Positions 8,901 to 20,330 of a DNA stretch of 64,000 bases are shown here, piece after piece; position 1 is the first letter of the stretch; each line of letters opens with the position of its first letter. Source of the stretch: Holacanthus passer (Eukaryota; Chordata; Actinopteri; Pomacanthidae). The position numbers and the translations under genes were made by a program. Below the pieces are notes generated by a model that saw only the letters and a list, made by a program, of their open reading frames with translations, was not told the origin of the DNA and ran no database searches. The stretch spans positions 6,395,001 through 6,459,000 of the forward strand of contig JAFREQ010000043.1 of NCBI GenBank assembly GCA_025331565.1, read 5' to 3'.

Positions 8901-11900
8901 ACCGCCTGGTGTCTAATTGCTGTGAGGCCCCCCTGCAGAGATGCCAGGAAGAAGACCTGTCCTCTGGCAAACACTGAAAAGGTCAGCTCTTGGGCAGCGT
9001 TGCTTCCTTATCGGCTGACTTCATCAGGCTACTTCCTGTTTGCACATTGCACTTAGGAGGCAATGGGAGAACGATTCAGATTTTCGATCCCCCTGCCGTT
9101 TGCTCATTGAATCCTAACCTCTGCAACTGATAAGAGTCATTTTATTAATCCTCTGCCTCGCCCCGTCCTCCTCTTCATTTTCCACTCTCCACAAATGCTC
9201 ATTGATTTGTATGTGTGCGGCCGCAGTGCCAAAGAGGAGGTAATGACAGCATTAAGTCAGGACACATCAGACAGTGTGTCGTGGTCTCTGTCCAGAATAA
9301 GACACACGCAGGAGGGAGCGACAGTCTGGAGCAACTTAATTTGGAGTCAACAGCTCTGCAGCACTGACATTTAAGCATGTGTGTTTTATATAGACGTGGG
9401 AACTGTATCATAACAGCAATATCATATGAGAGAAGCTATATATTATTGAATCTATGTATTTTAATATATAGCTTGCTTGGCCATCATAACCACATTAATG
9501 ACTTTTAACCATTCTGCAGGAATTGTACTGTGAACGAAACACTTCTTGCTAAGCATTCAGAAAAATGAATGTATTTCTTCTATCTCTCTGGCTCCTATCC
9601 TGACACCGTGTTACATCCCACCATGCTCCCTAGGTTATGTTTGTCTTTGTTTCATGTCATTTAGTCTGTGAGTTCCCCTCTCCCTGTGCCAGTTCGGCTT
9701 CGTATTGTGTGTCAAGCGTTCCAGCCTTTTTCTCCTGTTTACTTCTCTTTGTGATTTTGCATCTTTGTTTATTTTTCCTGGACCTCGTCGGTTTTTGGAT
9801 TTCTGATTCTTGCCTGCTCCCTGTTGGATTTGTTTGCCTGTTTGGACTGCCCATGTTTCTTATTACCATTCTTGCACAATTGTGACACATCAGCCTCTGG
9901 TCATATATTACATTTACTTCACCAAGACTGCGAGATTAAAAACTTATTTCATAACTCAACTTTTATCCATCTAACACTATGCTTTTCTTTACAATGAGCA
10001 TTACAGTCACACAGTGCTGCTAATGCGCCTGTAAACTGTAATGTCCAATGTTATGCTTCATATAGTCTATGAGAACTGATCATACTAAACATGATATTAT
10101 CAACGTCTAGGTACTGAATAAAAATTATACTAAATTCTATCAACAATACTGAGCTCATTTCTACACAAGCTTGTATGAATTTATTAGTTCCTGGAGGACA
10201 GTATAAACATAATCAAATTGTGTCTTCCCAACATTAAGGATTCAGGAAGCACTCTCGCTCTCATTATCATCACAAGAGCAGAGAAATATCTACAAGATAT
10301 GAAATTATGAGTGTTACTATCGAAGCAAATGCATCCTGTTTGGTTCATGCAGGTTTATAGCACAGCACTTTCAGAGATGCCATTCCCCCAGGACTAATTA
10401 TGTGCTGGGATCAACTGATGATGCTTTGTGAGTATATTTCTGTGGGTGTATGGCTTCAGACAGAACTCATTAATGAGCATTGCAGACTCAGCCGTGGAAA
10501 TGTGGCTGACAGGAGAATGACTCATGGCTGGCTCGTTCAGCTGAATAGCAAGAGGTTCTACACTGTCAATGCTCATATCTTTAGGCACAAGATCAAATTG
10601 GACTAGACTTTGGACAAATCTTGAAAATGTTAACAAAATTAGGACAGAGTCTACCCTCGCTCTGCTCTCTGCTTTAAAGCACCACTAATGATTGGAGCAC
10701 ACCTCCCACAGTCTGCTCCCCTCCTTCCCCCTTCTTAAACTTCTCTTTTCACATTTTATCCCAAAACCAGCCAGCTCGGGAGGAATTAATATGCCCTACA
10801 TCTCTGTATTGTCTCTGTGTGTCGAAGCAGTCCCTTTGCTGGGGCTCGAGGCAGGCGGCAGGCAGGGTGAGTCAGTGTTTCAGTAATGGATGAGGGGGAC
10901 CCAAGACGTGAAGTTTAATTACTGTGTCTTAATAGAGCAAGGCGCACACAGGGGCTGGACTCGGAGGAGAGAGGGAGAGAAGGTTGAAATGTCTTAATCC
11001 AGAGAGAGCAAAGCTGAGGCAAGATGGAGGCATGGCAGGAATGGAGACGGATAGATTGAGGGGCAAAAGGGCGAACTGATAAACAGTCTGAGTTGTAATG
11101 AAGGATAGCACAGAGAGGAAAAAAGACAGGTGGCATGACATACGTAGTGTAGCTTCTGTTCTTACCTTGGTGGTCCACAGAGGGTGGGGAGGCGTGGAGG
11201 ATCTTAGGAATGGAAAAGCCCATGTCTAGCTCTGTCAAAGTCAGCTCATTCATAACATATGGCAGCTGAAGAGAAAAAACACAGGAAATACAGCCATCAG
11301 AGACACAAAACTATCTCTTGAACTGATCACACTGGAACATCGAGAAACATATGTCTGCCTTGTTAGTTACACTGTAGATGTGTATTCGTGCAAGCTAGTA
11401 CCAGTACCCACCCTGATCTTACTGAGCTTCATTTGGATCTTCTTGGAGACTACGTTGGCCCAGTACTTCTCTCCCAGGAAGTCCCAGAATATCCTTCCCA
11501 GAAAAGCATTGACCCAGGCCTCAGGCTCCACAGTCTCCTCTGAACTCCTGCGTAACTTTAGGACACACATATACAAGTATGTACTGTATCTTATTTCATT
11601 TTAAAAATTGAGTTAATAGGTCAAGTATAATAACAGTCTATATCAATCCTGGGTTTGATCCAGGCTCCATCTACTTCCATGGCTAGATTAGGGGGCCACG
11701 GGAAACAACTGCTGTTGGGCCCTCTGTACAAATTCACAACATAAATAATTCAAGTGTAAAAACCAGATCTTAGAAAACCAGACAAACCAAAGTTCTATTT
11801 CCATATTGCATATCTGGATATCTTAAGAAAAAATGTATGTTAATGCAAAATGTAAATGCAATCCACACAGAGTATTGCATTGCTTTCCTTGATCTGGGAC

Positions 11901-14900
11901 ATGAATGTTTGTTGACAATCTGAACTGATCACGATGTGGGCAATTTCTTGTCCTGTCTTGCCTTTGATGTCGCAATACCAAAGTTCTTTTGTGTGTTAAC
12001 ACCAACAACTATCAAATCAAACTAAATAGCAATACAAACAAAATGGGGGTCCACTCAGAAAAACCCTGCTCCATAGTGCTAATAGTGGTCAAATACTCCA
12101 CAGGGTACCTTTACGTGATAATGCAGGAACGATATTGTATTTTAGATGCGCTATTTCCCTAACAAATCTACAATTAATCAAACCGCCTATGATGAAAATA
12201 CCCCCACTTTGCCTGGTTGGTCGTCCATTTCTGTTCAGCCTGACATGTGTCCCCCTGTTTCCTACCTTTTTGGTAGTTTTGGGGCTGCTCTCGGGGCTCT
12301 GCCCAGGGCTGTCAGTGGCAGTTGGGCTTCTCTGTGGCGCCTGGGGGTTGACGTATTTGGCCATGTAGACGTTATAGTCCAACAGCATCTTCTGCTTCAT
12401 CCCTCCGGTGGAGCTGCAGGAGGGAGCAGAGGAGGTTTCTCTGTGGCGAGACTGAGACAGCTCCTCCAGGCTTCCCCGGCTGCTGCTCCTGCTGTCGGCC
12501 TCCAGGCCTCCACCAGATTGGGTGCTGCTACTGCGGCTGTGGGAGGGCAAGAAGGCTAAAAGTGGAGGGGAGGGAGATGCAGGATGGGGAGGTTAATGTG
12601 ACACAATTATGCATCAACGACATTTTCAGTGATTCCAATCGATGCATCATATTTCACATACATAATGCATGCTCAAGACTTTGGATAGTAAGCATCTATT
12701 TTTTATAAATATCTCACAACATACTGCGACGCTCTGAATCAGCGTGCTGTACACCAGATGACACACTGCATCATCCCTCTGACTCATTTTAGCACTGAAA
12801 TAGTCATTTTCACCATAATTACTATGTATAGCCACAAAACAGCTTGATATTTAAATCATCTTTCCAGTAATCCTGTTCACCCTGCACTGCCTTTATCACT
12901 GGACCCACACAGTGCTAGTGTTTCCCTTTGAATCGAGCCTTATCCTTGCAGGCTTATATCCCACAGTGGAGACCAATGCTATAATACGCTGCTTCTCTGT
13001 GCATGTAATCCTGCTGACCCATTCACACTCATCTGTTCGCTCAGTTGAGGGGATTGGCAGTCCCTAAGCTGGGGCTTATGCATAGATCTGATGGCTGTGC
13101 AGTTACATACTCAAGAGAATGGCTATTATGACTGTGGGAAATGATGTGTGTCTGTGCAAATAAAGCCAGTGTGCGTGAAAAGGGTACTGTACACTTTTGT
13201 CTGTGATACTGTACATGGCTCAGTCTCAAACTCACCACTCTTGCAGATGCCAGGCAGACTGCCACCTCTCCCTTCTGACTTCATTCGGGATGCCAGAAGA
13301 AATCTCCGAAACCACTCTTCCTTTTCCCGACCCGTCCTCCCGAACAGGTAGATTGTCAGGTCCCCTCCTCCAGAGGTTGGTCTTTTAGGTTCCTCTGCTG
13401 CTACTTCAACTTTCTCGCATTTGTCTGTTCGTTCTAGCTTCTCGCCTGGCCCTGTCACTTTGTCCTCCCCACCTTCGGGCTTCTCCCCCTGGGCTTTGGA
13501 CATGAAGTCGTCCTGCCTGGCCAGCTCGATGCAAATGGGGTACTTCTTATTCCAAACTCTCTTCCTAGCCAAGCTTTGGGGCACCAGTTGGATCTATGGG
13601 GGCAAGGAGCAAGTTCATATAAGCAAAAATGCATGGTGATGATGTTCCTTTGCAGAATGCTCACATTTAAATGAGGACAAACAAAAAAAATAGTAGAGCA
13701 CACTGAAACTACACATAGTAGGTGGCAGACTTGCCCCAGGATGAGTGGCAGCAGCTGGGGGCTTGCAACATTTTGAAAATACAAAACAAAAAGAAATGCA
13801 AAGCAGGAATGTGAGGAATACAAGTGCAAATGACTCATCTATTATGTTTTTATATTTATCTAACCCAAAGCTCAATTTGTCTTTGACCAGCAATGTAAGA
13901 TAATGTCCTTTGTCAGCAAGCACAGTAGCTAGTATTTACCATTTATCAGTGTTGTACACTGTCGTAATGGTACATGCAATTTTGTTTGCAGTCATTCAAG
14001 CATAAATTCTTGCTCTAGCCAACACAGGCACAGGTTTTAACACTGATACAATAATAGCATTGCACGGATTTTGTGTTCTCTGGAGGTGTGTAGCAACGTG
14101 TGGGGGAGGTATTGGATCTCAATCAGACCTTGACTGTGAATGCATGTTTGGGGACACTATTATGTGTAATCCGGCATCTATAAACGCAGGCAACATTCAA
14201 GACTGACTAAACATCCACTATAACGATGGTGAAGTGAGTCTTTAGGGAGCCATTCAGTTCCAGGAGAAGGAGAGTTGGGTAGTTGTATGACAAGGACAAC
14301 TATAAAGACCCCTTTGCTCCATGATAGACTGGTATGAGCAATGTCTTCTTACTGTCCTGCCTTCAGATATACAAAAATATGGAGTCAGCACACTACTGCA
14401 AGACAAGCAGTTGTGTGTACAGGGTCAGTGACCTGTGATATTCACCCCATGTTTACACACAGTATGTGACTCTAAGTAGCTTTGTCACTGAACATGACCT
14501 ATTAGCAAGCATGCATTCAGGCAAAGGCAAATATGAGGGGACGTGTGCTTGATGTCACTATTTGTTAAGCACACAAATATACTGGGGAGCCAGCGGAGAC
14601 ACACACACTTAACACATTAATGCCCTAGATCATTTCGTCCTTGCAGAAGCATTTCAGCATCTCTCCCCCATTCACCCGCACACACCCACAACCACCACAC
14701 CTTGCTGTCGGTCAGGTCGTAGATCTTCTGGCTGATGTAGGTGACATCAGGTTTGGGCTCGTTGTGTGTGGCGCGGCGGGAGATGTTTCTGTTGGGCTTG
14801 GACAGACGCAGGACGGAGCCCTCGAGGCGGACGTAAACAGAGTGGGTCAGGGTGGCGTGGTACATCTCAGGGTCGTAGCTGTGGATTTCATTCATCCAGC

Positions 14901-17900
14901 CCTGAGAGATGGAGGGGAAGAGATTAAACTGAGACTGACTCAAAATTTATTCCCACAGTACATATTGACACATCAGACTCCCAGTCAAACCCACTGGAAG
15001 TACTCACTAGTTTTAATGGTGAGCTGATATTGGTGCTTAGACTGTACAAAGATTTATTTTTTGGTATTTTACAGCAAGCATGTTATACTTGAACTTTTCT
15101 CTTTCAAATGCTTATCATAGATATGTTATTTGAAGGATGACAGAAAACTGGGATATCTCGCAAAAGTGGGTCATTAAATACAATTTTTACACAAACATAT
15201 TTTAATATTATTTTGTAAGGACCCCTTAAATAGTGTAATTAAAGAAAAACTAAACTCTAAAGTTCTTCCTCATTAATAAATGTATATATAATTTTTTGTT
15301 ACAAATTATGTAATGTTGACCATAAACATATCTTTGTTATTCTCTGTACTGCATTTTCTTGTTACTTATGGGCCAACATATTCACCTATAATCAATATAT
15401 CTGTGATTACATAATATTACAATGTATTGTTGGACTCAATTAGTAAACAGAATGTATGAAAGATATGAGAAGAGCAGTGAAAAGACCAACAGCAGGTTCT
15501 CTTGCCTTTAGAAAAACATGTGTACAGATACAAAAATTTTGTCTGCCAAATGTCATCAATAAACATCACTCTGTTTAGATCTCGTACGTGAACATTTCAA
15601 AATAAAATTCTCACTCAAAGGGACGATGCAACAAAGTTCATACAAAAGATAAAGTGGAGCATCTGAAACAACGAGTCTCTGTTGATCCTCAGAGGAAGAG
15701 AAAGAGAAAAGTTTGTCCCCGCCGCAGTTTCCTGCACTCGTGTGCTCTCAGGTCCATCGTTCATTGGCGTGTATCATGTTCTGCACAACCACGAGTTCCT
15801 CTTTTGGAACAGCTGTGCCCTCTGGCCATAAGACTCTCCTGTGCAACAGCTTGGTGCACACTAAGACACACACATATACAAGTACACATGCTTACATAAG
15901 TCCCTCAAACTACTGAACATTTCATTTCTCTGAGAGCTTCTACAGCACTGACAGAGGTTAAATGAGAACAGGGGGCAAATGCGGTGGCACTCTCATTCGA
16001 ATGTTTAGTTCAAAGCTAAACTGTAGCTGTCACCGGAGAAAAAGTGTAGTATAAGCCCAATATGTTGCTGCCGCTTCCCATGAGGCTGTATCCACTTTAA
16101 TTCTCATCCAAACTCCCACCTTATCTGTCCCGAAGGAGGCCGCGAGAGCAAAGCCAATTCAATTGAAACAACAGGGAAATCTCAGAGCTCGGCGAGTGCG
16201 AGAGGATGTAAAATGATAGAGCGAAGAACATATTGTCTAAAGATACAAAACAAAAGCTTGTGAGGACAACAATGCTACCTATTCTTGATAGTAAACTAAA
16301 GGAATTTGGCATTCTGCATACTGTTTAGTATTCTCACAGGATGGTTTCTCCAAGGCACGATAAGACAAATGCTACAGCCATATATCATACTGATAACGTG
16401 TAAGGCTAAATCTAATATATCTTATCTTGACTGTGGGTGATATAGAACAATGTCCTTTTTACAAGTTTGACCTGAACCATCAAGAAATCAGCTTAACTGA
16501 TGTGCAACTGATGATGTTGCAGCAGAGCAAGATCTTAATGGTAGTTCCAGAGCCAGTGAAGCTAGAAGACATGTTAAAAAAGACAAGGTCTTTTGAGAAC
16601 AAGATCAAAAGACTACATGAAAAAAATTCATATCTCAACAGGCCCGAGTTTGGCTGTCCATGCGTGTCTTACCTTGAAGATTCCTGGTTCTTTAATATCC
16701 AGCTGTGCCACATTCCAGTGCTCTATCCTTCGCCTCCCTCTTCTTGTGCCTGATGAGGAGCGTCGAGGAGAGGACAGCCAAAGGACCAGCAAGGCCAACA
16801 TGAACCCAGTTACAATCCCATGCACCACCGCACATACATATGGTGGCACTGGAAGGACTAAATACCAGTAAACTAACTGTGCCAGGAAGATGAGGCCAGT
16901 CACAGGAATAGTCTCCAACTCCTCCTCCTCCATTTTCTCCTCCTCCTCTGTGTCAAGCTCACTACATAAACCAGTGCTACCAGTATGGGGCAGCAGGGAA
17001 CCAGGACGATCCCCATCTGGTGTTTCTGTATCGGTACATAACTCAAAGTCTTCACTGTACAGTTCACAGAAGTCCTCATCCTCCTGTCGAGCTACCAAGG
17101 CCGACATGGAGCAGCGGCCCAGAGTGAGAGACGGAGACTTGGGGAAGGTGGATGAGGAGGCCTGGGCAAGGGCTGGGGCTGGTGCCAGTGATGGGAAGGA
17201 GAAAAAAACAGAGTCAGGGCCCTTCCCCGTGGGGGTTTCTTCATCTTCTTCCCCTTCTGCCCCTTCCTCCTCCTTGATGCTATAGTTGTTGTTACCTTCT
17301 GCGTGTCCGTTTACCGCTGTGACTGCACTGAGCTCCGACGCACTGGAGGACAGCGATTTGGCACGATGAGTGGCACTTCCAACAGCTCCGACCCCAGACT
17401 CATCCCCCATGATCTTACTAAAAAGCTGCAAGGGATCTGACATTACCTCTGACAGCCGCCGCTTGGTATCTTCTATCCTGGCCTCCACCTCTTGGACCTT
17501 AAAGAAAGACCTACCATCTGGAGACATGATTGGGGAAGAGGGGGCTGTTTTAGAGTCTCCACCTGCGTGAGTGACAATGACGGGGCAGGAGGATAAACGA
17601 GGCTGGGAGAACTGTTTGAAGAGCTGCATGTTGCGAGGTGGAGGCCGCTGGGATGCCTGTACTTGCTGTTGATGAGGGGGGTGATGGGAGTAGTGATGAA
17701 GAGGCCCTTCCTGATGTTCGGCCTTGGAAGTGTCCGTGGAAAGAGACTTCACGAAAGATTTCATTAAGTGACGGTGGCGTGCGTGTGATGGTGCAACTGT
17801 GGTAGGCGCGGAAGTGGTTTCTCGAGACTCAACGTCATTGGACAAGGACCTGACTAGGCTGAGGAAAGGCTTGGAGGAGGGCAGCGCTGCAGACTTGCAA

Positions 17901-18436
17901 GGGGAGGAGGAGCTGGAGCTTGTGGATGGGGGATTTGCTAAGGGTCGGTCAGAGGGCCAGGAGGAGCTGGCAGGAGGGTTGTAGGTCAGGTGGGAGTGAG
18001 TGGAGGTGGGGATAATAGTCATGGCTGGAGAGGGTGGATGTGGATGAGAGTCTGAGGGCTCTGCAGACAGGGTGGTGGAGGAAACAGGGAGCACAGCAGC
18101 TCCTGAGGAGGTGTCCACACCAGCAGATTCAAACAGTAGCTCCTCTTTTGCCTCCAAGCCTGTGGCCACCGACTGGTCATCAGCCCCTGAACCTTCTAGA
18201 CCTTGAAGTCCCCCTGCACCATCAAGCCCAGATTTATCTCCAGCAGATCCAACATGTACCCCGTAGAGTTCCTCTTCTTCGTCATCTTCCTCCTTCCCCA
18301 GAGCAGAGAAGTGGATAGTGATGGTGTCACGAGAGAGGGAGCGCTGCACCTGCAGCTTGGGTCCGGGGGCGTGACGAGGGGGAGGAGTGTCAGCATGCTG
18401 GCCACTTCCCCTGCTGCTGCCGCCCTGACTGCTCAT
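5796..18436 (-). CDS. tex2: TEX2, ER-anchored PH/SMP lipid-transfer protein (complete, 11 coding exons)
   Basis: Eleven exons join without a frame break to 3582 nt (1193 residues plus stop): 16673-18436, 14701-14901, 13236-13593, 12266-12555, 11412-11555, 11166-11265, 8660-8780, 7956-8078, 7447-7656, 6642-6762 and 5796-5945. Human TEX2 is about 1130 residues. Residues 1-513 are low-complexity, acidic and serine-rich, with conserved blocks (VQRSLSRDTI, RHRHLMKSFVKSLSTDTS, NNNYSIKEEE). Residues about 514-554 form a membrane hairpin. About 589-765 is the PH-like domain (GWMNEI to FGRTGREKEEWFRRF). About 875-1160 is the SMP domain (EAWVNAFLGRIFWDFLGEKYW to VFVMPNMDDV-like end). This membrane-PH-SMP order is that of yeast Nvj2. 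SMP domains bind and move lipids between membranes, and TEX2 acts at ER contact sites. The start is fixed by an in-frame TGA 19 nt upstream (18457-18455). No broken exon or missing motif was seen. Confidence 0.93.
6642..6762 (-). CDS. tex2: tex2 coding exon 10 (SMP domain)
   Basis: Acceptor GCTGTCAG before 6762 and donor TTCCAG|GTATAC; 121 nt, phase 2 in and phase 0 out. It encodes YGFRSPPHLELKARPKLGER, then EVTLVHVTDWIEKKLDQEFQ, the last strands and the closing helix of the SMP fold. Confidence 0.93.
7447..7656 (-). CDS. tex2: tex2 coding exon 9 (SMP domain)
   Basis: Acceptor CTCATGTAG before 7656 and donor ATATG|GTACGT; 210 nt, phase 2 at both ends. It encodes YVGGHRPSKIMRFVDRIAKS, TEFIKKKMEEVSNTPLLLTV and GTLAVNIPPPPTDRIW. 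GTLAVNIPPPPTDRIW is the most conserved block of SMP proteins of this type. Confidence 0.95.
7956..8078 (-). CDS. tex2: tex2 coding exon 8 (acidic loop in SMP domain)
   Basis: Acceptor GTGTGACAG before 8078 (a TG-rich rather than TC-rich tract) and donor GAGGG|GTGAGC; 123 nt, phase 2 at both ends. It encodes PRPRTYCLADSDEESSSAGS and SDEEDPPELLSDKAILPGGE. This acidic serine loop is a known insert of animal TEX2 and looks like a casein kinase 2 substrate. Confidence 0.92.
8660..8780 (-). CDS. tex2: tex2 coding exon 7 (SMP domain)
   Basis: Acceptor CTGGGTCTAG before 8780 and donor GAGTG|GTGAGG; 121 nt, phase 1 in and phase 2 out. It encodes LWFDLEVSYTGSFLMTLETK and MNLARLGKEGEG. The alternating hydrophobic strands line the lipid groove in SMP structures. 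Confidence 0.92.
8781..11165 (-). other. tex2: tex2 intron with one dispersed repeat
   Basis: The intron is 2.4 kb. It holds the dispersed repeat at 9635-9890. The rest is unique, AT-rich, non-coding sequence in which I see nothing else. Confidence 0.7.
9635..9890 (+). repeat. Dispersed repeat family A, copy 1
   Basis: It shares runs such as TGTGTCAAGCGTTCCAGCC and GGATTTGTTTGCCTGTT, in the same order, with the reverse complement of 55395-55800. It is TTTG/CCTG-rich with no intact protein. The class is not clear; it looks like a fragment of a common teleost interspersed element. Confidence 0.6.
11166..11265 (-). CDS. tex2: tex2 coding exon 6 (SMP domain)
   Basis: Acceptor TTTTTTCTCTTCAG before 11265 and donor CCAAG|GTAAGA; 100 nt, phase 0 in and phase 1 out. 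It encodes LPYVMNELTLTELDMGFSIP and KILHASPPSVDHQ. ELTLTELDMG is the family signature strand of the TEX2/Nvj2 SMP domain. Confidence 0.93.
11412..11555 (-). CDS. tex2: tex2 coding exon 5 (start of SMP domain)
   Basis: It encodes EAWVNAFLGRIFWDFLGEKY and KKIQMKLSKIR, the first helix of the SMP fold. The donor is AGG|GTGGGT. The acceptor is the uncertain part. The reading frame requires phase 0, which fits GTCCTAAAG before 11555 and adds LRRSSEETV. The better looking CGCAG a few bases on (exon from 11549) would break the frame. Confidence 0.88.
12266..12555 (-). CDS. tex2: tex2 coding exon 4 (serine-rich linker)
   Basis: Acceptor CACTTTTAG before 12555 and donor AAAAAG|GTAGGA; 290 nt, phase 1 in and phase 0 out. 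It encodes a serine-rich linker (HSRSSSTQSGGG, SRGSLEELSQS) and the conserved MKQKMLLDYNVYMAKYV before another PS-rich stretch. It joins the PH and SMP domains and is probably phosphorylated. Confidence 0.92.
13236..13593 (-). CDS. tex2: tex2 coding exon 3 (PH domain, second half)
   Basis: Acceptor CCCCCATAG before 13593 and donor GAGTG|GTGAGT; 358 nt, phase 0 in and phase 1 out. It encodes IQLVPQSLARKRVWNKKYPI, a lysine/glutamate-rich insert, then IYLFGRTGREKEEWFRRFLL, the C-terminal helix of the PH-like domain. The insert differs from mammals, as is usual for loops. Confidence 0.92.
13594..14700 (-). other. tex2: tex2 intron, nothing further seen
   Basis: 1.1 kb of unique non-coding sequence between two phase-0 coding exons. 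No repeat or RNA is recognised. Confidence 0.7.
14701..14901 (-). CDS. tex2: tex2 coding exon 2 (PH domain, first half)
   Basis: Acceptor CATCTCTCAG before 14901 and donor AGCAAG|GTGTGG; 201 nt, phase 0 at both ends (residues 589-655). It opens with GWMNEIHSYDPEMYHATLTH and holds SVYVRLEG, LRLSKPNRNISRRA and VTYISQKIYDLTDSK, the strand-rich first half of the PH-like fold. Confidence 0.93.
14902..16672 (-). other. tex2: tex2 intron with an antisense coding-like fragment
   Basis: 1.8 kb. The first 1.4 kb (high coordinates excluded) is AT-rich with nothing recognised. The upper end contains the plus-strand coding-like stretch at 16427-16640, described separately. Confidence 0.65.
16427..16640 (+). 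pseudogene. Coding-like fragment of unknown origin, antisense in a tex2 intron
   Basis: A stop-free stretch of about 70 codons reads like a true protein: TVGDIEQCPFYKFDLNH, LTDVQLMMLQQSKILMVVPE, then VKLEDMLKKTRSFENKIKRL and HEKN. It is balanced in composition, free of repeats, and ends in a likely coiled-coil helix. There is no ATG in good context at its start and no clear splice sites. The frame runs on into antisense of the tex2 exon, where the protein character is lost. It may be a relic of a transposon-encoded or retrocopied protein. I do not recognise the family. Confidence 0.3.
16673..18436 (-). CDS. tex2: tex2 coding exon 1 (residues 1-588)
   Basis: The exon starts at the acceptor TTTCCCAG before 18461 and ends at AAG|GTAAGA (donor 16672-16671), phase 0. 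ATG is at 18436-18434. The two GTG codons directly before it are not likely starts. This one exon holds half the protein: the disordered N-terminal part, a coil-like segment around ARIEDTKRRLSEVMSDP, the acidic block EDEDFCELYSEDFELC, and the two membrane segments LIFLAQLVYWYLVLPV and GIVTGFMLALLVLWL, followed by basic RRGRRR. The positive residues after the second segment suggest that both ends face the cytosol. The end DIKEPGIFK is nearly invariant with human. Confidence 0.93.
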
Positions 18437-18461
18437 CACCACCCTGCACAGGGCTCACAGC
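18437..18461 (-). other. tex2: tex2 5' UTR part of the start-codon exon
   Basis: Twenty-five untranslated bases lie between the acceptor (CTTTCCCAG) and ATG. They contain an in-frame TGA (18457-18455), which fixes the start. Their end forms TGATG, where the stop of an upstream ORF overlaps the tex2 start codon by one base. Confidence 0.8.
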
Positions 18462-18617
18462 CTGGGAAAGACAGAGACAGACAGAGGTGGTACACTGTTA
18501 ATAACCACAGTTATCAGTCAAACACTTGCGCAGGGAAGGAGGTTGAGAAATTGCAGCGCAAATCAGCAACGTGATTAAATAACTTCAGAGATCCCCACAT
18601 GCTCTACACACTCTCCA

Positions 18618-18640
18618 TGCACACACACACACACACACAT
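18618..18640. repeat. Short CA microsatellite
   Basis: An uninterrupted CA tract just upstream of the tex2 start-codon exon, inside the intron. Confidence 0.8.
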
Positions 18641-19174
18641 AGGACAGGAGAGAACAGCCCTGCAGGTCTTTATTCATCCTAATGTGAATAGACTGGACAG
18701 GTATGTCCATGGTCCCTGTTCCATTAGCCCTCATTATGCAAGGCTGTAGCAGACAGACTGAGTCGCTCTCAGGCCTGGCCTCTCTCTGTCTTACCAGCAT
18801 CCTACTCACTCACTCACCCCCACAATGGCAACATGATTAATGGGTTCCTTCACATATACGAGCCTAGAGGAGCAAGGCTGTCTTTAACTCCACCCTCCAC
18901 AGGGGGCAGACTGCAGCTGACTAAATACTGTGAGGCGGTGAAGATGAGAAAGGAGAAAACAAAGGGAAGGGTCCTACTCTGGCTAATGGATGGAAAATCA
19001 TCATTATTGGGTGGAAACAAGAAGCTGAAAACACTGACATATTATCACCTCATAAAGTTGATACGGCATAATGTGTTAGCAAACAGTGGCTTATTTACAC
19101 ATCCAGCAGAGACAGAGCAACATTAACATCATGTTTCGGGATACCTGATGAGTCTTAAGTCAAGTATTCATTTT

Positions 19175-19345
19175 CATGATATCTCTGTTTTGGTCTCCAC
19201 CATTGATTGTAAATAAAGATGGATGACATGACAGCTCCCCAGAAGTGAAGCCAAAACATCTTGATCGCACCCTGGTGGCTGGCTGCAGTATAGGTCATAA
19301 ACCCCACTCCTTCCATGTTAGCAAATGGGACAAGGGCCAAACTAA
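19175..19345. repeat. Teleost dispersed repeat fragment
   Basis: Phrases such as CCACTCCTTCCATGTTAGC followed by AAATGGGACAAGGGCC are ones I remember from a widespread fish repeat. Only one copy is in the window, so the call rests on memory. Confidence 0.4.
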
Positions 19346-20245
19346 ATAATGAAAGCACATGTCAAATAATTGATTTCAGTCACAGTTGATTTCAGTCATT
19401 TTAGGTAGTTCTTATCATGCTGTATGCTCAAGGGTTCATTTTATATTAAGTTTGGTTTTAATGAGCTATTTGATGCTATTAAAACGGTGTGATGTCACGA
19501 CTGAGAGCTCATGTGTACCAAAACAGTAAAGATGTGGGCCATTAAACCAAAACAATCACCTGAAAAATGCGAAAATGCTCTATATAACTGGGGGGAACTG
19601 CAGAATCAGGTGATAATTCTCTGTGGGTTTGTTACTATGAGCGAAAGCCTTCACATTACACATAATTATTTAACCCTTTATTTATATAAAAATATTAAGT
19701 AGTGCAGCTTTAAACTGATAAAAAAAAATTCATTCATAATTATAAACCTCAAAATGCACCACTTTCAATATACAGGAATGCCAGAGAGGAAAATATCCCT
19801 ATTCTTATAGTCTTTGTATTCATTTATATTTATAGCTCAATATTGTTCTAATACTGCTCATTTCATTTGTTGTCTTTGTCATTTAGTCATTGAATTTTGT
19901 CTTACCAGGCTATGACTGTCATGCATTGCATTATTTCTGTGCTTTATGGGATCCTAAAAAACGAACATATACATAAATACAACGAACCTTCCTTCTCCCA
20001 CCCAATCATAACAATATGCAGGACATAATCACACAACAAAGAAGCTGTTAGGCTCCAGTGATCACAGGAACAAGGCATCTATTGTATAGTCTCAACACGG
20101 CGGAACCAAAGTCATCCATCATGCAGTGATTTCACCGAACGAGGCCTCAACTTGTTATTGAGTTACTGCGCCTGTTTGTTCATCCACATCGCATCAAGTC
20201 CATCATCCCTGGTTAGCATTATCAGACAGGAAGGGCAAAACAAGC

Positions 20246-20330
20246 GCGCGCACACACACACACACACAGACACACACGCACACGCACCCATGACGTGCAC
20301 AAACACGCAGTTTGCACACATACACACAGT
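20246..20330. repeat. CA-rich low-complexity block
   Basis: Interrupted CA repeats with a short CG start (GCGCGCG). A matching TG-rich block follows at 20580-20612. Open frames across them are artefacts of the repeat. Confidence 0.7.

Noticed and set aside
12146..12559. 137-codon plus-strand frame
   Set aside because: Antisense of the serine-rich tex2 linker exon; no motif of its own.
16628..18442. A single 604-codon frame with an apparent start at 18442
   Set aside because: The codons at 18442 and 18439 are GTG, not ATG, and an in-frame stop lies just upstream, so the start is the ATG at 18436. The last 14 codons are intron read-through beyond the donor at 16672.
16890..18574. Several plus-strand open frames of 60-130 codons
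   Set aside because: They are antisense to the long tex2 exon and consist of serine- or glutamate-rich shadows of its biased composition.
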